DNA of 64,000 nt from Paratinospora sagittata. Taxonomy: Eukaryota; Streptophyta; Magnoliopsida; Ranunculales; Menispermaceae. Position numbers and translations under genes: made by a program. The stretch lies in NCBI GenBank assembly GCA_035771175.1, contig CM069593.1, forward strand, positions 3,094,461 to 3,158,460, in the 5' to 3' direction. Shown here in pieces: positions 24,286-40,000 of the stretch (its first letter is position 1; each line of letters opens with the position of its first letter). The notes under the pieces are model-generated. The model saw nothing but the letters and a program-made list of their open reading frames with translations. It had not been told where the DNA came from and ran no database searches.

Positions 24286-25300
24286 ATATGTGTTCATTGT
24301 TTTGAGGATTTCTCTCTTTTTCTTTTGTATATCTTTTATTTTATTTTATTTTAGATGATTGAAGATGTATGAGTTTTTTAGAAGACAACCAATATTACGG
24401 TGTATATAGCTCTTCATTTGCGTGCAATGCAAAATTTTATAGTGGTAGTCTATTGAGATGTGACTTCAAAGGCTATTGTTACTTTTTATTTAATTTTATC
24501 CTTGGCTTGTATCTTTAATTCATCTTGGAGCTTAGTTGAGATAATTAATTACTTTTGAATATATATACCAAACTAGCTAACTCAATCTTCATGTAAATAT
24601 TTAGTTTCATTGATTTATTTGATGACTTACTTCTATGCAATTAATTGCAAGTTAAACTCCGATCATTAACTATAATTCTAAAGATGTTTAAATCCAAAAA
24701 AAAAGTTATATATAAAACACAATTACGTATAATTTTCAAAATAAAATTAATCTAAGGTCTGCAAAAATTAAATCAAAATGGTCCCCTATTATTTCGTAAA
24801 TTCATAGGATATTTGAGTCTAGAGGCCCAAATAAGGTTTGTAGAAAAAAAAATGTTTTATATTCGTTGGGTGTTAACACCATTTTTTTATGTTGGCATCC
24901 AGTTTCTTTAGATATTTTGGAGACTTGCACAACATCCTCAAACACAGCCACATCCTAAAAATATTTAACATAGGTTGGATGTTAGTGTCAAAAAATACTG
25001 TTAACGCCAACATACATATAATATTACTCTTCGACTTGGCTTGCCTAATGAGCAACCCAAACCTGATCCACCTAAATCGGTTCCAACAAACCATTAGATG
25101 CTTGAACCATTGATCATAATGATCAAACCAAGGAACAATTATCCTAGTCCTCCTAATCAGGTATATCTACAACCATTTTATTTTTCAACTTTGCAATAGT
25201 AAAAGAAAATTACATATAATTAAGAAGGATAGTGCCATTCTTACACACAATAACACAATATTAATTTTGTTCAATGAATGTGAGCTATTAGACAATAACA
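24286..25300. other. Intergenic, no gene seen
   Basis: AT-rich. Variants of GTTGG-TGTTA recur near 24865-25010 but form no element I can define. Confidence 0.4.
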
Positions 25301-25309
25301 ATTAGTTTG

Positions 25310-25510
25310 ACAGGGTGGTAAGAAGACAAATTTCTTCATACGAGATCTAAGGTTCGAGCCTTAGAGTAGACTTTCGTCTTCACCGCAAGGATAGAGTGGG
25401 TGGTCTTTGCTCGAAGCGAAACCCTTGTACCATAGCTACTTATGAGGATATTCACACGCCACTGAGTAGGATGCCACTATGTCCCCTTACTAGTGCTTCT
25501 TCATCGAGTT
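25310..25510 (+). mobile_element. Possible tRNA-derived SINE
   Basis: A perfect box B-like GGTTCGAGCC at 25351-25360 lies about 35 bp after an imperfect box A-like GGTGGTAAGAAG. The cloverleaf of a real tRNA is absent. Downstream text (GAGTGGGTGGTCTTTG, CCCTTGTACC) is GC-richer than its surroundings. A SINE is the likeliest reading. Ends are approximate. Confidence 0.4.
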
Positions 25511-25659
25511 ACATTAAATAAAATCTTTATACTATTTAGATTGAAAATTTATTTTAAAGACGAATACAATTGAACACCTTTTTTTGAACTATTGGCAATT
25601 GGGAGATTTTGACATTGCAATTATTATTGTACTTCTATTTTTAAGCATTATTCCATGGT

Positions 25660-25996
25660 ACTCTTTAAATTCACGTCATACCTTTGCATGGGGGATCCAA
25701 CTGATCAATTTCTACATAGTCGGGGAATGATTGACCTTATTGTCGAAGCAACTAGCTTTGGATTTTATGGTTCTTGTATGGTAGCACCTCCTATTGGCAG
25801 CTCTAGTGGTAGCAACAACCATGGAACATATCCAAGTTTCTTGAAGGAGGAAAATGATCATATCATATACGGCATGATGCATTTCATATAGATGTTGAAG
25901 CGAAGATCAAATAATGAGTGAGAGCTAGAGAAAAAATGTGTAATGTGTACAACAAATTATACCCCTTTATGGCGCAACGGTCCTAATGGTACAAAG
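25660..25996 (+). pseudogene. GATA zinc-finger pseudogene (half finger)
   Basis: One frame encodes FLHSRGMIDLIVEA and SFGFYGSCM, resembling exon 2 of the intact GATA gene at 33109-33552 (HLAGRMINLNG, IGFGFYGTPM). After stops at 25889 and 25917 the same frame continues KKCVMCTTNYTPLWRNGPNG-TK, the first half of a GATA finger. It ends AAG at 25996 followed by GTCAAG, where the intact gene also has its exon 2 donor. I found no exon 3 with the second Cys pair before 27000, nor an exon 1. This is best read as a truncated tandem duplicate of the GATA gene about 7 kb downstream. Confidence 0.75.
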
Positions 25997-27178
25997 GTCA
26001 AGATTATTTCGACTAATTCACAGGCCGCCGCTCACCCACAAAGCCATGAGCCGAGAAAGCAAATGTAAGAAGCCGCCCTCTTAATAAAAGACTTGTAACT
26101 TCACAAATTATGATACGTGGTCTTATAAGTGTTTGAATTTAAATTACTTTACATTTCATTTCATTGTCTTCACCTAGGTAAATGGATATCAATTCAGCCA
26201 TTATGACATAATCTACTACACGATTATTCTTACAAAATCAAACCTAATAATGCTATATTTAAAATATATATATGATCTCATAGTTTGAAATTATGTGGCA
26301 TGTTGTTATAGAGGGTTTTGTAGTATTGAAAGTATATTAAGATTCATTCTCTATTTACCGGTAATCACAATAAATCAATATGAGACACAAATTGTGTTTG
26401 AATTCACGCTAGAATAATTACAACGAAATCATTGGTTCGATTTAACTATTTAATTTGCAATTTTAGAAGGTCTTTTTGATATTATATACGTATATACATA
26501 TAAATACACACACACAAATATATATATATATTAGTCATGATGTGCTCCAATATAAATTGAATTCAACTTTCAAATATAAATATGTAAATAATACATCGCT
26601 TCGAGGTTTTTAAAGATATGTTGACATTTTTTTTTTGTTTACTAATTTTTCGGCTTTTTAGAGGTGTTACTCTTAAGGTCAAGACTAGTCCTCCCGGAGT
26701 TCAAGGTTATGCAGGAATTTATAGGCGCCTACTTCCATCTAAAATTTGGCCAAAGCTCGAACTCATGATCGGGTCCCTTAACTTACCTTGGGGTCCGTTT
26801 CTTGTGCCAGCAAACCAACCCAAGATTGGTTTTTGACATATATTAATCCTTAGAGATGTTCTAAATGATAGCAACATGTTAATAAGCACACATGAGTTAA
26901 TGTGATCCATGCATACAAATGATACAACAAAAGCAACTAAGGTAACCAAGTGATGGTGTTATAAGCATCCCTCTCCAATCAGGCCAGATCCTAGGTACAT
27001 AAGGCCCACAAAACTCTCCCCACGTGGCTTGGTAGAAGCTAGGGGAGTCAATTAACTACCAAACTACCGAACGCAAACAACACAAATACAGTCTTTCGAT
27101 CGACGGTCCAGGGCCTTGCGACCCAAAAAAGAATGATGCGGCTTCAATCCATCTGATCATCAAATAGTTATAAACTAA
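25997..27178. other. Intergenic, upstream of eL18
   Basis: An open stretch at 26660-26836 encodes GVTLKVKTSPPGVQGYAGIY then RRLLPSKIWPKLELMIGS. It looks like real protein sequence, but I do not recognise it and no splice partners are evident. The rest is AT-rich sequence leading to the eL18 promoter. Confidence 0.4.
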
Positions 27179-27187
27179 AAACCCTAG
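27003..27187 (+). promoter_or_regulatory. eL18 promoter elements: site II and telo box
   Basis: GGCCCA at 27003-27008 (site II type on the minus strand) and AAACCCTAG at 27179-27187 (telo box), about 100 bp before the start codon. This pair is known from plant ribosomal-protein and cell-growth promoters. That it works here is inference from position and motif. Confidence 0.6.
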
Positions 27188-27282
27188 CGCGTAACCGAGC
27201 GGCGCCTCTCGAGCATCAGCAGCTGCAGCAGGTAAGAGGAAGAAGAAAGAAGAAGAGAGCGAGAGCAGCGGCAGCGGCAGCC

Positions 27283-30777
<3,495 letters not shown>

Positions 30778-32174
30778 GCAGTCTGTAATGCTTTCCAACA
30801 ATCAAGACTTAACACCTGTTTTCATGTTAGGATATTGCAATGATTCAAATTTTGTTGAATTTAGAATCTGGGAGAGTGAGGTGCTTTCTTTTATATCATT
30901 TTTGTGCCTGATTATTGATTTTAGTGCTTTCAAAGTTTAAAATGAAGGTGAATTACTTAATATGAATAGCATTATCATAGCAATTAGCATCTAGAAAGAT
31001 ATCTTCTACTCTGTGCTTTCTTCCTTTGCATCTTGATATAAAATTCGATTTGAGTTTGATCCTGATCTTGAGGACCACAAATAAGTAAGGTATGCCTTTG
31101 GGGCTTTGAGGCTGCTGGCGTCTATAATAGGTTCACAACATGAAATGCCCCATATAAACTTGAACCCTTCATTTAGAAACGCATTTGCAATATAGCTGCT
31201 TTGATGTTTTCTAAAGGCGTACTTACTTGCTTAAAGATTATAGACAAAAAGCCTCTTATCCTTATTATGCTTCAAATTCTCGTGAAGGAAGTAGCTTTTT
31301 TTTTAAGCGCTTTTTTTAGAATCGCTTCTTAGTTTTTCTAAACGGGGCCAATTAGGTTACGCTTTTTCGTGTTCTTGTTGTTATAGCAGTTTTATATGTA
31401 ATTGGAAACAGTTCCAATTGGTTTAACTTGGTAGAGCCTACTGAGAACTCTCAAAGGTTTTAATCCCATTAAGAATTGGTCTATAAACAATTTTCCTTCT
31501 TGTACATATAAAATAGAATGTACCACTGTTTCAGATGACACGTGGTACAATGCATGTCGTTGATGTTAGCAAGTTGTATCATTGGATCCCTGTGGCCGCA
31601 ACTTGACTGCTTTTGCAGTCCAGAGAGTTGGCTATTAAATGCTAAGAATCATATTAATGATTCAGGAACTCAGAATCAATTGACATCTGTCCCAAATCAT
31701 CTTTCCTTTGAGTGATGCCAAAAGTGATCTTGACGGGAAAATTCAATAACCAGCTACCAACTGAAGGAGCACTGGATCACGGTTGTTCGATCTTCTACAA
31801 AATGGTGTATAATTTGCCTCTTACTAACACTCCAAATGCTGAAACGAAGAACAGAAGCACTTGTCATGATGTACATGTGAATCCGCGTGAGCAATCGTAT
31901 AAAGATAAAATGAAAAATCTTAGACTGTACTTAGTTCTGTACTAGTGAAAGAGTTGATGAGATGCCGAGCCATGAAGTTTTTCCAAGTGGATAATTTCCA
32001 TCAGAATGAATCTCTGATGTTGCCATCGATTACTAATTTACGTTACATGCATATCGCTCCTATTAAATTAATTATGCATATACCATCAGACGCATGCATG
32101 CCCTTCTTGTTCTTCTTCTTTCTCATCCCTTTTATCTGCAATCTTCTTCTTTCTTCTTTTGTAACTCCAAAATC
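30778..32174. other. eL18 3-prime flank and GATA upstream region
   Basis: No gene recognised. A short open stretch at 31712-31945 (+) has no known domain. The last 100 bp before 32175 is CT-rich (TTCTTCTTTCTC), as in many plant 5-prime UTRs. Confidence 0.5.
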
Positions 32175-34029
32175 ATGGAATTGGCAGTAAACTACAGTTA
32201 CAAGAGGAAGAATGAAGAACAAGATCTGATAGGTAAACTGGAGCTGAAGGATTCTGTAGATGAAGATGAAGGTGGGAATATTGATTGTAGTCTGAAGCTC
32301 GGTTTGCCTTGCAATAACCCACCAGTACCACCAGATCAACCAGTTTTAAACACAGTTCAAGTTCATGATCAACAGAGCCTCCCTTTACCTCATAACTACG
32401 CTTACTATTCTACTGTTCTTCCTCTTCCTCCTCCTCCTCCTTCTCAGGTATATATCTTTCATGAATCCTTCTTTTCTTTCATCTTCTTCTTAATTCAGAG
32501 AAGCTTGCACGCAATTACTACTCCATTGTATATGTAGATATTCATATATATGATCTTCTTCTTGGTATATTTTACTATTATAAACTATATAGTGTTACAA
32601 AGCATGCATGGCCTGAACTACTAAAGAAAAGCATTTTAAATTTGGATTCTCAGGTTAAGTTAATATTTAAATTATGAGTAATTAATTATTATCAATGTTT
32701 ATGTTATTTTATGGGTCTTTGAATTAAAGTTAATTTTAATTTGGAATCAAAAATTATAATTATAAACCTTATCTTGAAAATTAGTTAATGCTTCTTCTTG
32801 AGGATCATAGACGATGATGGTACAGTTCATTGCTCTTATCTTTATTGGTGATGTGTAGTGAATGGTGACTGTTTTGGGTTACGGGGTACAAATGAGTACT
32901 TGTAATATCGTAAGACATGGTAGAGGAAAAAAGGTTGCAATTAGTTAGAATAGTTCATGCATGTTTAAGGAATGTCTGCAATTTTGCTACATGGAACCAC
33001 ATAATTCCACGTGGTATATACATCAGTACTAAATTACATGCAGATAGGTGTATGTACTTATATATCTAGTCTTCAAAACTTGTTTTTCTTTCTTTTGCTG
33101 AAACACAGGTCACGATGAACAGCTATGCTGGTGTGGTGAATCAGAGAGGGAATATTTGCTATATTAATGGTGGAATGGGAAATATGGATCCAAGATCATC
33201 AAGAATAAATATTCCTTTTCATCTTGCAGGTAGAATGATTAATCTTAATGGAATAAGAAGCAATATGACTAATATTAATAATCTTCCAAGTATTGGATTT
33301 GGGTTTTATGGAACTCCCATGATAATGTCTTCAGTGGGGATTATAAGGCCAAACAATATGTACTCCACCAACGATATTATTAACAATAATAATATTATTG
33401 AAAGAAGCTTCTCATCAATATCATCGTCACCTCTGCCTCTCTTAAATCCAAGAGAGATTGGTAACGAAGCAGTCAACAGAAAATGCAACAAGTGCTCAAA
33501 ATGTCACACAACCGAAACTCCAATGTGGCGCAAAGGACCCGATGGCTCCAAGGTAACACATACATACATGCATATATATATATATATATATATATTTTGG
33601 TTTTCCACGCGGGATATCCTCACACCTTTCGAGTATGAGATTAGTTCCAGTTTAAGGAAGGAACATAATAGTAGATCTCTCCTAACAATGATGCTTTTAA
33701 AAATCGAACCCTGAAACTTCTATACAATGACGACTTTAGAACTCAGTCTGCTTCTATTAATTGAGTCAATCACTTGTTGGTATATACATACAAATAATCA
33801 ATTTGTACAGTAAATTATCTTTCTAAATTGAATATCTTCAACAATTAGAGCTTGTAATTGGTATTAATTTCTGGATTTAATTTGCATCTATTCTTTTTTG
33901 AAAATTCAGTCTCTATGCAATGCCTGTGGACTTCGGTTTAGGAAAGAGTTGAAGAAAAAGATGGAAACTGAAGGGAAGAAAAAGGGATTCTACATGGGAG
34001 AGTCTTCAACTAAATCAAGGACTGTTTGA
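32175..34029 (+). CDS. GATA-type zinc finger transcription factor, GATA29-like
   Basis: A nuclear DNA-binding protein expected to bind GATA motifs. Exons 32175-32447, 33109-33552 and 33910-34029 join to 837 nt, 278 aa. The N-terminal part has an acidic stretch, a CSLKLGLP motif and a proline run (residues about 80-90). The middle is Asn-, Ile- and Ser-rich. One GATA finger lies near the C terminus: C220-x2-C223, HTTETPMWRKGPDGSKSL, C242-NA-C245, GLRFRKELKKK. The exon 2/3 junction falls inside the finger. An extra Cys (C217) precedes it. Finger spacing is CX2CX18CX2C. HTTETPMWRKGP and its exon layout resemble Arabidopsis GATA29 more than the common B or A classes. An in-frame ATG at 32094 could add 27 residues, but 32175 fits better. 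A broken relative sits at 25660-25996. Confidence 0.88.
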
Positions 34030-34492
34030 TGAACATTAATAAATCAATATTGTGTTGGACAAAGGCTGGCTTCATTTTTTATATTAGGAAGAAATAAGCT
34101 TAAGCTTTTTGTTTAACTTCTTTATTTCAACTGATTATAGGTTTGATGTGTATATAAGGTATCGTACTTCCTTTCATTTATTAATTTCTTTCTTGTCTTT
34201 TTATATTAGAAACATTTATTTCTTGTCTGTTTTTATATTAGAAACAACTAATGCACAAAATAGCCTTCTAATTAATGATATATAAAAAAAAAAACGGGTT
34301 CAAACAAAATTAGGTGTGGACAACACCTTAAAAACAATGACCACAATCGAGTTTGTTCTCAATTCTAATATTTGTGATCTAATCCGTAGTAGCTAGACAT
34401 CATATTCCTTCTTAGTCACCTCGATCATTTGACATATGAAATCACTAGTAACAATAAATTTGAAGTAGCAAAGAGCTCAAGCTATTACCTCG
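34030..34492. other. GATA gene 3-prime flank
   Basis: AT-rich 3-prime UTR and spacer. No gene or element seen. Confidence 0.4.
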
Positions 34493-35027
34493 TGTCGCGA
34501 CCCCCCCTTCTGGTGACAACACAACCGACACAATACCTCAAATAATGTCATTTCAGGACAAAGATAAGGCAAGATCTATTGTGATAAGTTCGAGATTCAC
34601 TCCTTATCCAATTATGATAAAGCCTGAAGCTCTACTAGTTCGACTAGGAGGCTACTAAGTCATTATAATCTAGTAAGGATGGCCTCAGGTCCTTCTAATC
34701 CTAGTAGGAATCATATGTGCTCTCTCAGCGCAATATTGATTCTTGATCTTACTACAACTCTACGATAAGGACAAAGACCTCCCAGTCTCTTCTATAAATA
34801 CACTATAACCCTTAAGGAGGAGGTAAGTAACTCTTCTCAACTTAATTCAGTATTATTAACTCTACGGAGCTTTAAACTAACTTAGACATCAAATGGTCTT
34901 TGGTCGACACCACGTCAGTGTTTCTTACGATAGCCTATTCTCTTTTATTTTCCCTCTCTCATATTAGCAACCTCCGGTGATCTCTCCAGCACTCCGACGA
35001 ATTTTAAATCAACATCTCTCTTTCACC
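34493..35027 (+). mobile_element. Possible solo LTR
   Basis: Starts TGTCGCGACCCCCC, a common LTR start. It has a TATA-like TCTATAAATACACTATAACC at about 34791-34810 and a likely leader after it, and can be closed at CA before CCTCA. The flanks would be CCTCG and CCTCA (4 of 5). No internal retrotransposon sequence adjoins it. The call rests on LTR-like form only. Confidence 0.4.
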
Positions 35028-35384
35028 TCATCGTCTATTGGTGTTGGTCAAATCTTGCACTAATATTTTGTATTATTGACTAATTACTTTATTACCTATC
35101 AAAATTAAGATCTTTATTTTTGAAACATTTGAATAATTGAAGAATAAAAGGACATTTTCAGAATAAATGATAAAATGTTCATAAAGTAATATAGATACAT
35201 AAGTGAATTAAGCTATGTATTTATAAATTATTTGTTTCTTAAAGCCTATTATAGTAGCACACTAGTTGGTAAAGTGTCATTTGTAGTGGACACGTAACAC
35301 TGTTAAATATTTCTGGGAACGTTTCTTCAGTCACTTTAACACACTTAAACATGCCTATCTTCTTTTATTTTCTTCTTCACCCAA

Positions 35385-35521
35385 CGTAACCCTGTTTCCT
35401 CTTCTTCTTTTGAAACCCTATTTCTATTGTCTCGTCTCTATTTCTCTCAATTATCATCTTCAACTGTTGATCGGGACCATTTTCAGTCCGCGTTGGAGCA
35501 AACAAGAAGAAGAGAATCAAA
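35385..35521 (+). other. Exon-like stretch, unidentified
   Basis: A CT-rich leader, AAACCCTATTTC (telo-box-like), then an open run ending GAGAATCAAAG followed by a GTGCGT donor-like site. It resembles the first, largely untranslated exon of a plant gene. I could not link it confidently to downstream coding exons. The sequence after it holds a tandem repeat and a copia element. Confidence 0.25.
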
Positions 35522-35660
35522 GGTGCGTACTTATGTTGTAGAAAGCCCTAGATTTCTTTCTCTTCCTTTTTATTTTGTCTTTCTTTGCGTACGGTTTGTC
35601 TTAAGGATTCCTGTTTTTAAGTGGTTCTGGAAGCGATTGTTTGTATCGGATTTTGTAGAG

Positions 35661-36223
35661 TAGATTGAGCGATTGCATTGTCAGTGAGATCTTGATTTTT
35701 GTTAGCTTAGGTTGTGTTTGGGGGCGGCTTTGTTCCTTTCTGCGATTACAGAGAATCTGATCGGTTTTGATTAGAGAGCTTCGTTGGACTGAGAGGAATC
35801 GTTATAGATTGAGCGATTGCATTATGAGTGAGATCTTGATTTTTATTTAGCTTAGGTTGTGTTTCGGCGGCGGCTTTGTTCCTTTTTGCGATTACTGAGC
35901 ATCTGAGCGGTTTTGATTAGAAAGATTCGTCGTAGTGAGAGGAATCGTTCTAGATTGAGCGATGGCATTATGAGTGAGATCTTGATTTTTAGCTTAGGTT
36001 GTGTTTGACGGCAGCTTTGTGCGATTACAGAGCATCTGAGCGGTTTTGATTAGAAAGATTCGTTTTAGTGAAAGGAATCGCTATAGATTGAGCGATTGCA
36101 TTATCAGTGACATCTTGATTTTTGTTAGCTTAGGTTGTGTTTGGGGGCGGCTTTGTTCCTTTTTGCGGTTACAGGGCATCTGAGGGGTTTTGATTAGAGA
36201 GATTTGTCACTGTTAGAGGAATC
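35661..36223 (+). repeat. Four-copy tandem repeat, about 144 bp unit
   Basis: Copies start TAGATTGAGCGATTGCATT or close variants at 35661, 35805, 35951 and 36084, giving spacings of 144, 146 and 133 bp. Each has GTGAGATCTTGATTTTT, TTAGCTTAGGTTGTGTTTG, GCGGCTTTGTTCC, CATCTGAGCGGTTTTGATTAG and AGGAATC. Copies differ by scattered substitutions and by a 12-bp deletion in copy 3. The array ends where the second copia LTR begins. Confidence 0.9.
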
Positions 36224-36762
36224 AAAGGCTGGCGGCCAACAACCATTGACAAAAAATGTCAATGATCACGTTGGCAGCAACAAATGTTTTGGTCAAAATC
36301 ATACACCAAACTTGTTGAAATTGAAGACATTTTTTGTATTAAAATATGAACTCCTTAATTACGAAATTGCCCCACCATAGCTCTATAAATAGAGCCTTAA
36401 CTTCAACTTGAAAATTCATTCGGAGAGATCTAATTCTAGAGATCTAATAGGAGAGATCCAGAGAGCCTCAAAGAGCGTTTCTTTGAGAAGTAAAAGTGTG
36501 AGCCAATTTGTGAAGTGTTATTCACAAATTGAAGATACATAGATATTGTATATTTGTTAGAGGTCCACTGAAAGGTGAAGTTTGTAATCCCATTATATTA
36601 TAGTGGAAGTCTTTAAGCGGCCTACGGGTCCCGTGGTTTTTACCTCATCTTTGGAGGGTTTTCCACGCAAAAATCTTTGGTGTTATCTTTGTTGTATTTT
36701 AGTTTGGGAATTTATCCTGGGGTTGTGAAATTATTTCTTTACGTCCATCTATTTTTCCAACA
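36224..36762 (+). repeat. 5-prime LTR of second copia element
   Basis: About 539 bp, ending TTTTTCCAACA just before the primer site. It contains the TATA-like CTCTATAAATAGAGCC (about 36380-36395). The exact left end is uncertain because no TSD or matching 3-prime LTR is available. Confidence 0.65.
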
Positions 36763-36765
36763 AAG

Positions 36766-36777
36766 TGGTATCAGAGC
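36766..36777 (+). other. Primer-binding site of second copia element
   Basis: TGGTATCAGAGC, complementary to initiator tRNA-Met, three bases after the LTR end. Confidence 0.92.
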
Positions 36778-36798
36778 TTGGGTCGTTTTTCAGCGAAG

Positions 36799-36984
36799 GT
36801 ACTGTTCATACATACAATACTATTCACGTATACGGTACTATTTTGTCAGTAGTCACTATTTGGAATAGTGATACTATTCATCGAGTATTATTCACGGAGC
36901 ACTATTCACAATGGCACTATTTATATAGTACTATTCACAAGGGGTATTATTCATTGAGTACTATTCACATAGTACTATTCATCG
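36799..36984 (+). repeat. Short repeats in copia leader (TACTATTCA type)
   Basis: Between primer site and gag, variants of GTACTATTCAC occur about ten times in 186 bp (for example ATACTATTCACG, GCACTATTCACA, GTACTATTCACA, GTACTATTCATC), spaced roughly 15-25 bp. They carry no long reading frame. They may be a leader feature of this family. Confidence 0.8.
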
Positions 36985-37030
36985 TCGGATAAGTTGCAAG
37001 CTTCGCGAAACCTGTTGACTGACGACTCAA

Positions 37031-40000
37031 ATGGAGGAGAGCACAGGCAATATGAACACAGGCAATATGATCAGGTTGACTGCATTTAATTATGCAATTT
37101 GGAAGTCGAAGATGGAGGATCTTTTATACATTAAAGATCTGTGGAAGCCGATTATAATGCCGAAGGAGGAAGCCGTGACTACAACTTCGACAGATGACAA
37201 GACACCAAAAACAACCAGCACAGACGCTGACTGGGCCGTGCTGAACCGAAAGTGTGCTGCTCAAATCAGACAATGGATCGACAAGAGCATTTTTCAAAAT
37301 TTTGCTAATGAACACGACACTTACGTTCTTTAGCAAAAATTGGAGACAATGTATGCGAGGACAACCGTACAGAATAAAGCTAATCTGATACGACGATTAG
37401 TCAATTTGAAGTATAAAGATGGAAGCAGTGTATCAGAACACATGAGTGAGTTCCAAGGCATTGTAGATCAACTCAACTCTATGATGATGATCGTAGATGA
37501 CGAGCTACAAGCGTTGTTGTTGCTGAGTTCTCTACCAAAAAGTTGGGACACTCTAGTTGTGTCAGTTAGTAACTCAGCTCCTGGCGGCAAGCTTACCATG
37601 GATATGGTAAAAGACAGAATGCTGAACGAAAAGTCTCGACGAAAAGATAATGGTTATACTCCTGAAACTGAAGCACTTGTCATGGAAAACAAGGCAAGCA
37701 AGAATGGCACGGAAGGAGTAAAAACAGATATCTTCGTATCCAAAGTCAGCAAAGAGGACGCTCGAAGTCCAGATCGAGGCATGACAAGAAGTGTCATCAC
37801 TGCGGCAAGCCCGGACACTTCATTCGAGAATGTCGAAAGTTAAAGGCGGAACGATCCAGAAATCAAGAAGCAGAAACCCGAACAAATGACATTGCAACTC
37901 TTACTGAAGGAGTTGTCATTGTTCGAGATGCTGATTATGTCAACCTTGCAAGTCAAGACTCTACATGGATAGTTGACTCAGGTGCGTCCTACCATGTCAC
38001 CTCACGATGAGATTTCTTCTCAGCCTACACACAAGGTGATTTCGGACGAGTAAGGATGGGAAATGATGATGCATCCAAAATTATCGACATCGGTAATATT
38101 TATTTAGAAACTATCCTTGGATACAGGTTACTCTTGAAATATGTGAGGCATGTTCCTGATATCCGCCTCAATTTGATCTCCACCGGAATGCTTGATGACG
38201 ATGGCTACAATAATAACTTTGGTGAAGGAAAATGGAAGCTCACCAAAGGAAACTTGGTAGTAGCCAGAGGCAAGAAAGATGCATCACTCTACCACACAGA
38301 AGCCAAGCTGTGTAAAAAAGAAGTAAATACCATGAGGAAAGAAGTTCCCACCGAGTTATGGCATAAGCGGCTCGGCCACATGAGTGAAAAGGGTCTCAGA
38401 ATTCTTTCCAAGAAGGAGCACTTGCCAGGAATGACAGGTACATCTTTACGTACTTGTGTTGATTGTATTATGGGTAAACAACATAGAGTTGCATTTCGTA
38501 GTTCCCCACCATCTAGAAAGGCAAATATTCTAGATTTAATACACACAGATGTCTGTACAATGAGTTGTAAGACAATAGGAGGTGCTCATTATTTTGTGAC
38601 TTTTATTGATGATCACTCTAGAAAAGTGCGGGCCTTTGCTTTGAAAACTAAAGATCAAGTGTAGGAAGTGTTCAAGCAATTTCATGTAAAAGTTGAGAGA
38701 GAAACTGGCAGACGTTTAAAGTGTGTACGATCAGACAATGGCGGTGAGTATCGCGGATCATTCGAGGAGTACTGCAGAAGTTTCGGCATCAGGCTGGAAA
38801 AATCGGTACCAAAGACACCTCAACACAACGGTGTCGCAGTGAGGATGAACAGGACCATTTGTGAAAGAGTCAGATGTATGCTCTCAAATGCAAAACTGCC
38901 AAACTCCTATTGGGGGGAGGCAATGAGGACAGCAGTCGATTTAATCAACCTTTCTCCATCAGTTCCACTGAACTACGACGTACCAGAAAAGGTTTGGACG
39001 GGGAAAGACGTTTCTTACAAACACTTGAAAGTATTCGGCTGCAAAACATTTGTTCACATTCCTAGAAACGAGAGGTCCAAGCTGGATGGAAAAGCAAAAC
39101 AGTGTATCTTTGTGGGATATTCTCATGAAGAATTCGGCTACAGACTTTGGGATCCTGTCAACAAAAGGATTGTCAGAAGCAGAGACGTGGTGTTTCTTGA
39201 AGATCAGACGATCGAGGATTTTCAGAAACCTGAGAAGCCACAATCAGAAGAAATTCCAGTAAATCTGGAACCAGTCTCTCCATCAACAAATTCAGATGAC
39301 AAGGGAGCTGCACCAGATACTGATGATGATGTTCCACCAGCTCAAAGTTCAGAACCAGAACAAGTTCCTGAACAAGTCCAACCAGAAGCGCAACTAAGGA
39401 GATCCACCAGAGAGCGACAACCAAGTCAAAGATATCCTCCTAGCGACTATGTAATGCTCACTGACGGGGGAGAACCGGAGAGCTATACCGAAGCTATCTC
39501 TAACCAGCATAAGACTGAGTGGATGAAAGCCATGCAGGAAGAAATGAAATCTCTGCATGAGAACCACACATTTGATTTGGTGAAATTACCGCAGGGAAAG
39601 AAAGCCCTCAAGAACAAGTGGGTGTACAGGATCAAAAGCGAAGAAGGTAGCTCGCAACCTCGATACAAAGCAAGATTGGTTGTGAAAGGATTTGGACAGA
39701 AGAAAGGCGTTGACTTCGATGAAATCTTCTCACCGGTGGTAAAAATGTCTTCAATCCGAGTTGTTCTTGGCTTGGCAGCTAGTCTTAATCTGGAGGTTGA
39801 ACAACTTGATGTAAAAACCGCATTCTTACACGGTGATCTTGACGAGGAAATCTATATGGAGCAGCCCGAAGGTTTCCAAGTCAAAAGAAAAGAGAAACTG
39901 GTTTGCAGGTTAAAGAAAAGTTTGTACGGCTTGAAACAGGCACCGAGGCAGTGGTATAAAAAGTTCGACTCATTCATGGAGGAAAAGGAGTACAACCGAA

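Noticed and set aside
25351..25360. GGTTCGAGCC as part of a tRNA gene
   Set aside because: The flanks do not fold into acceptor or anticodon arms. A SINE-type promoter is more likely.
32094..32174. Upstream in-frame ATG extending the GATA protein by 27 residues
   Set aside because: The added part is hydrophobic and pyrimidine-tract encoded, like a CT-rich leader. The start at 32175 gives a usual N terminus. It cannot be fully excluded.
35427..35663. 78-codon plus-strand open frame
   Set aside because: It reads through the exon-like leader, a donor-like site and into the tandem repeat. Its composition looks like a chance extension.
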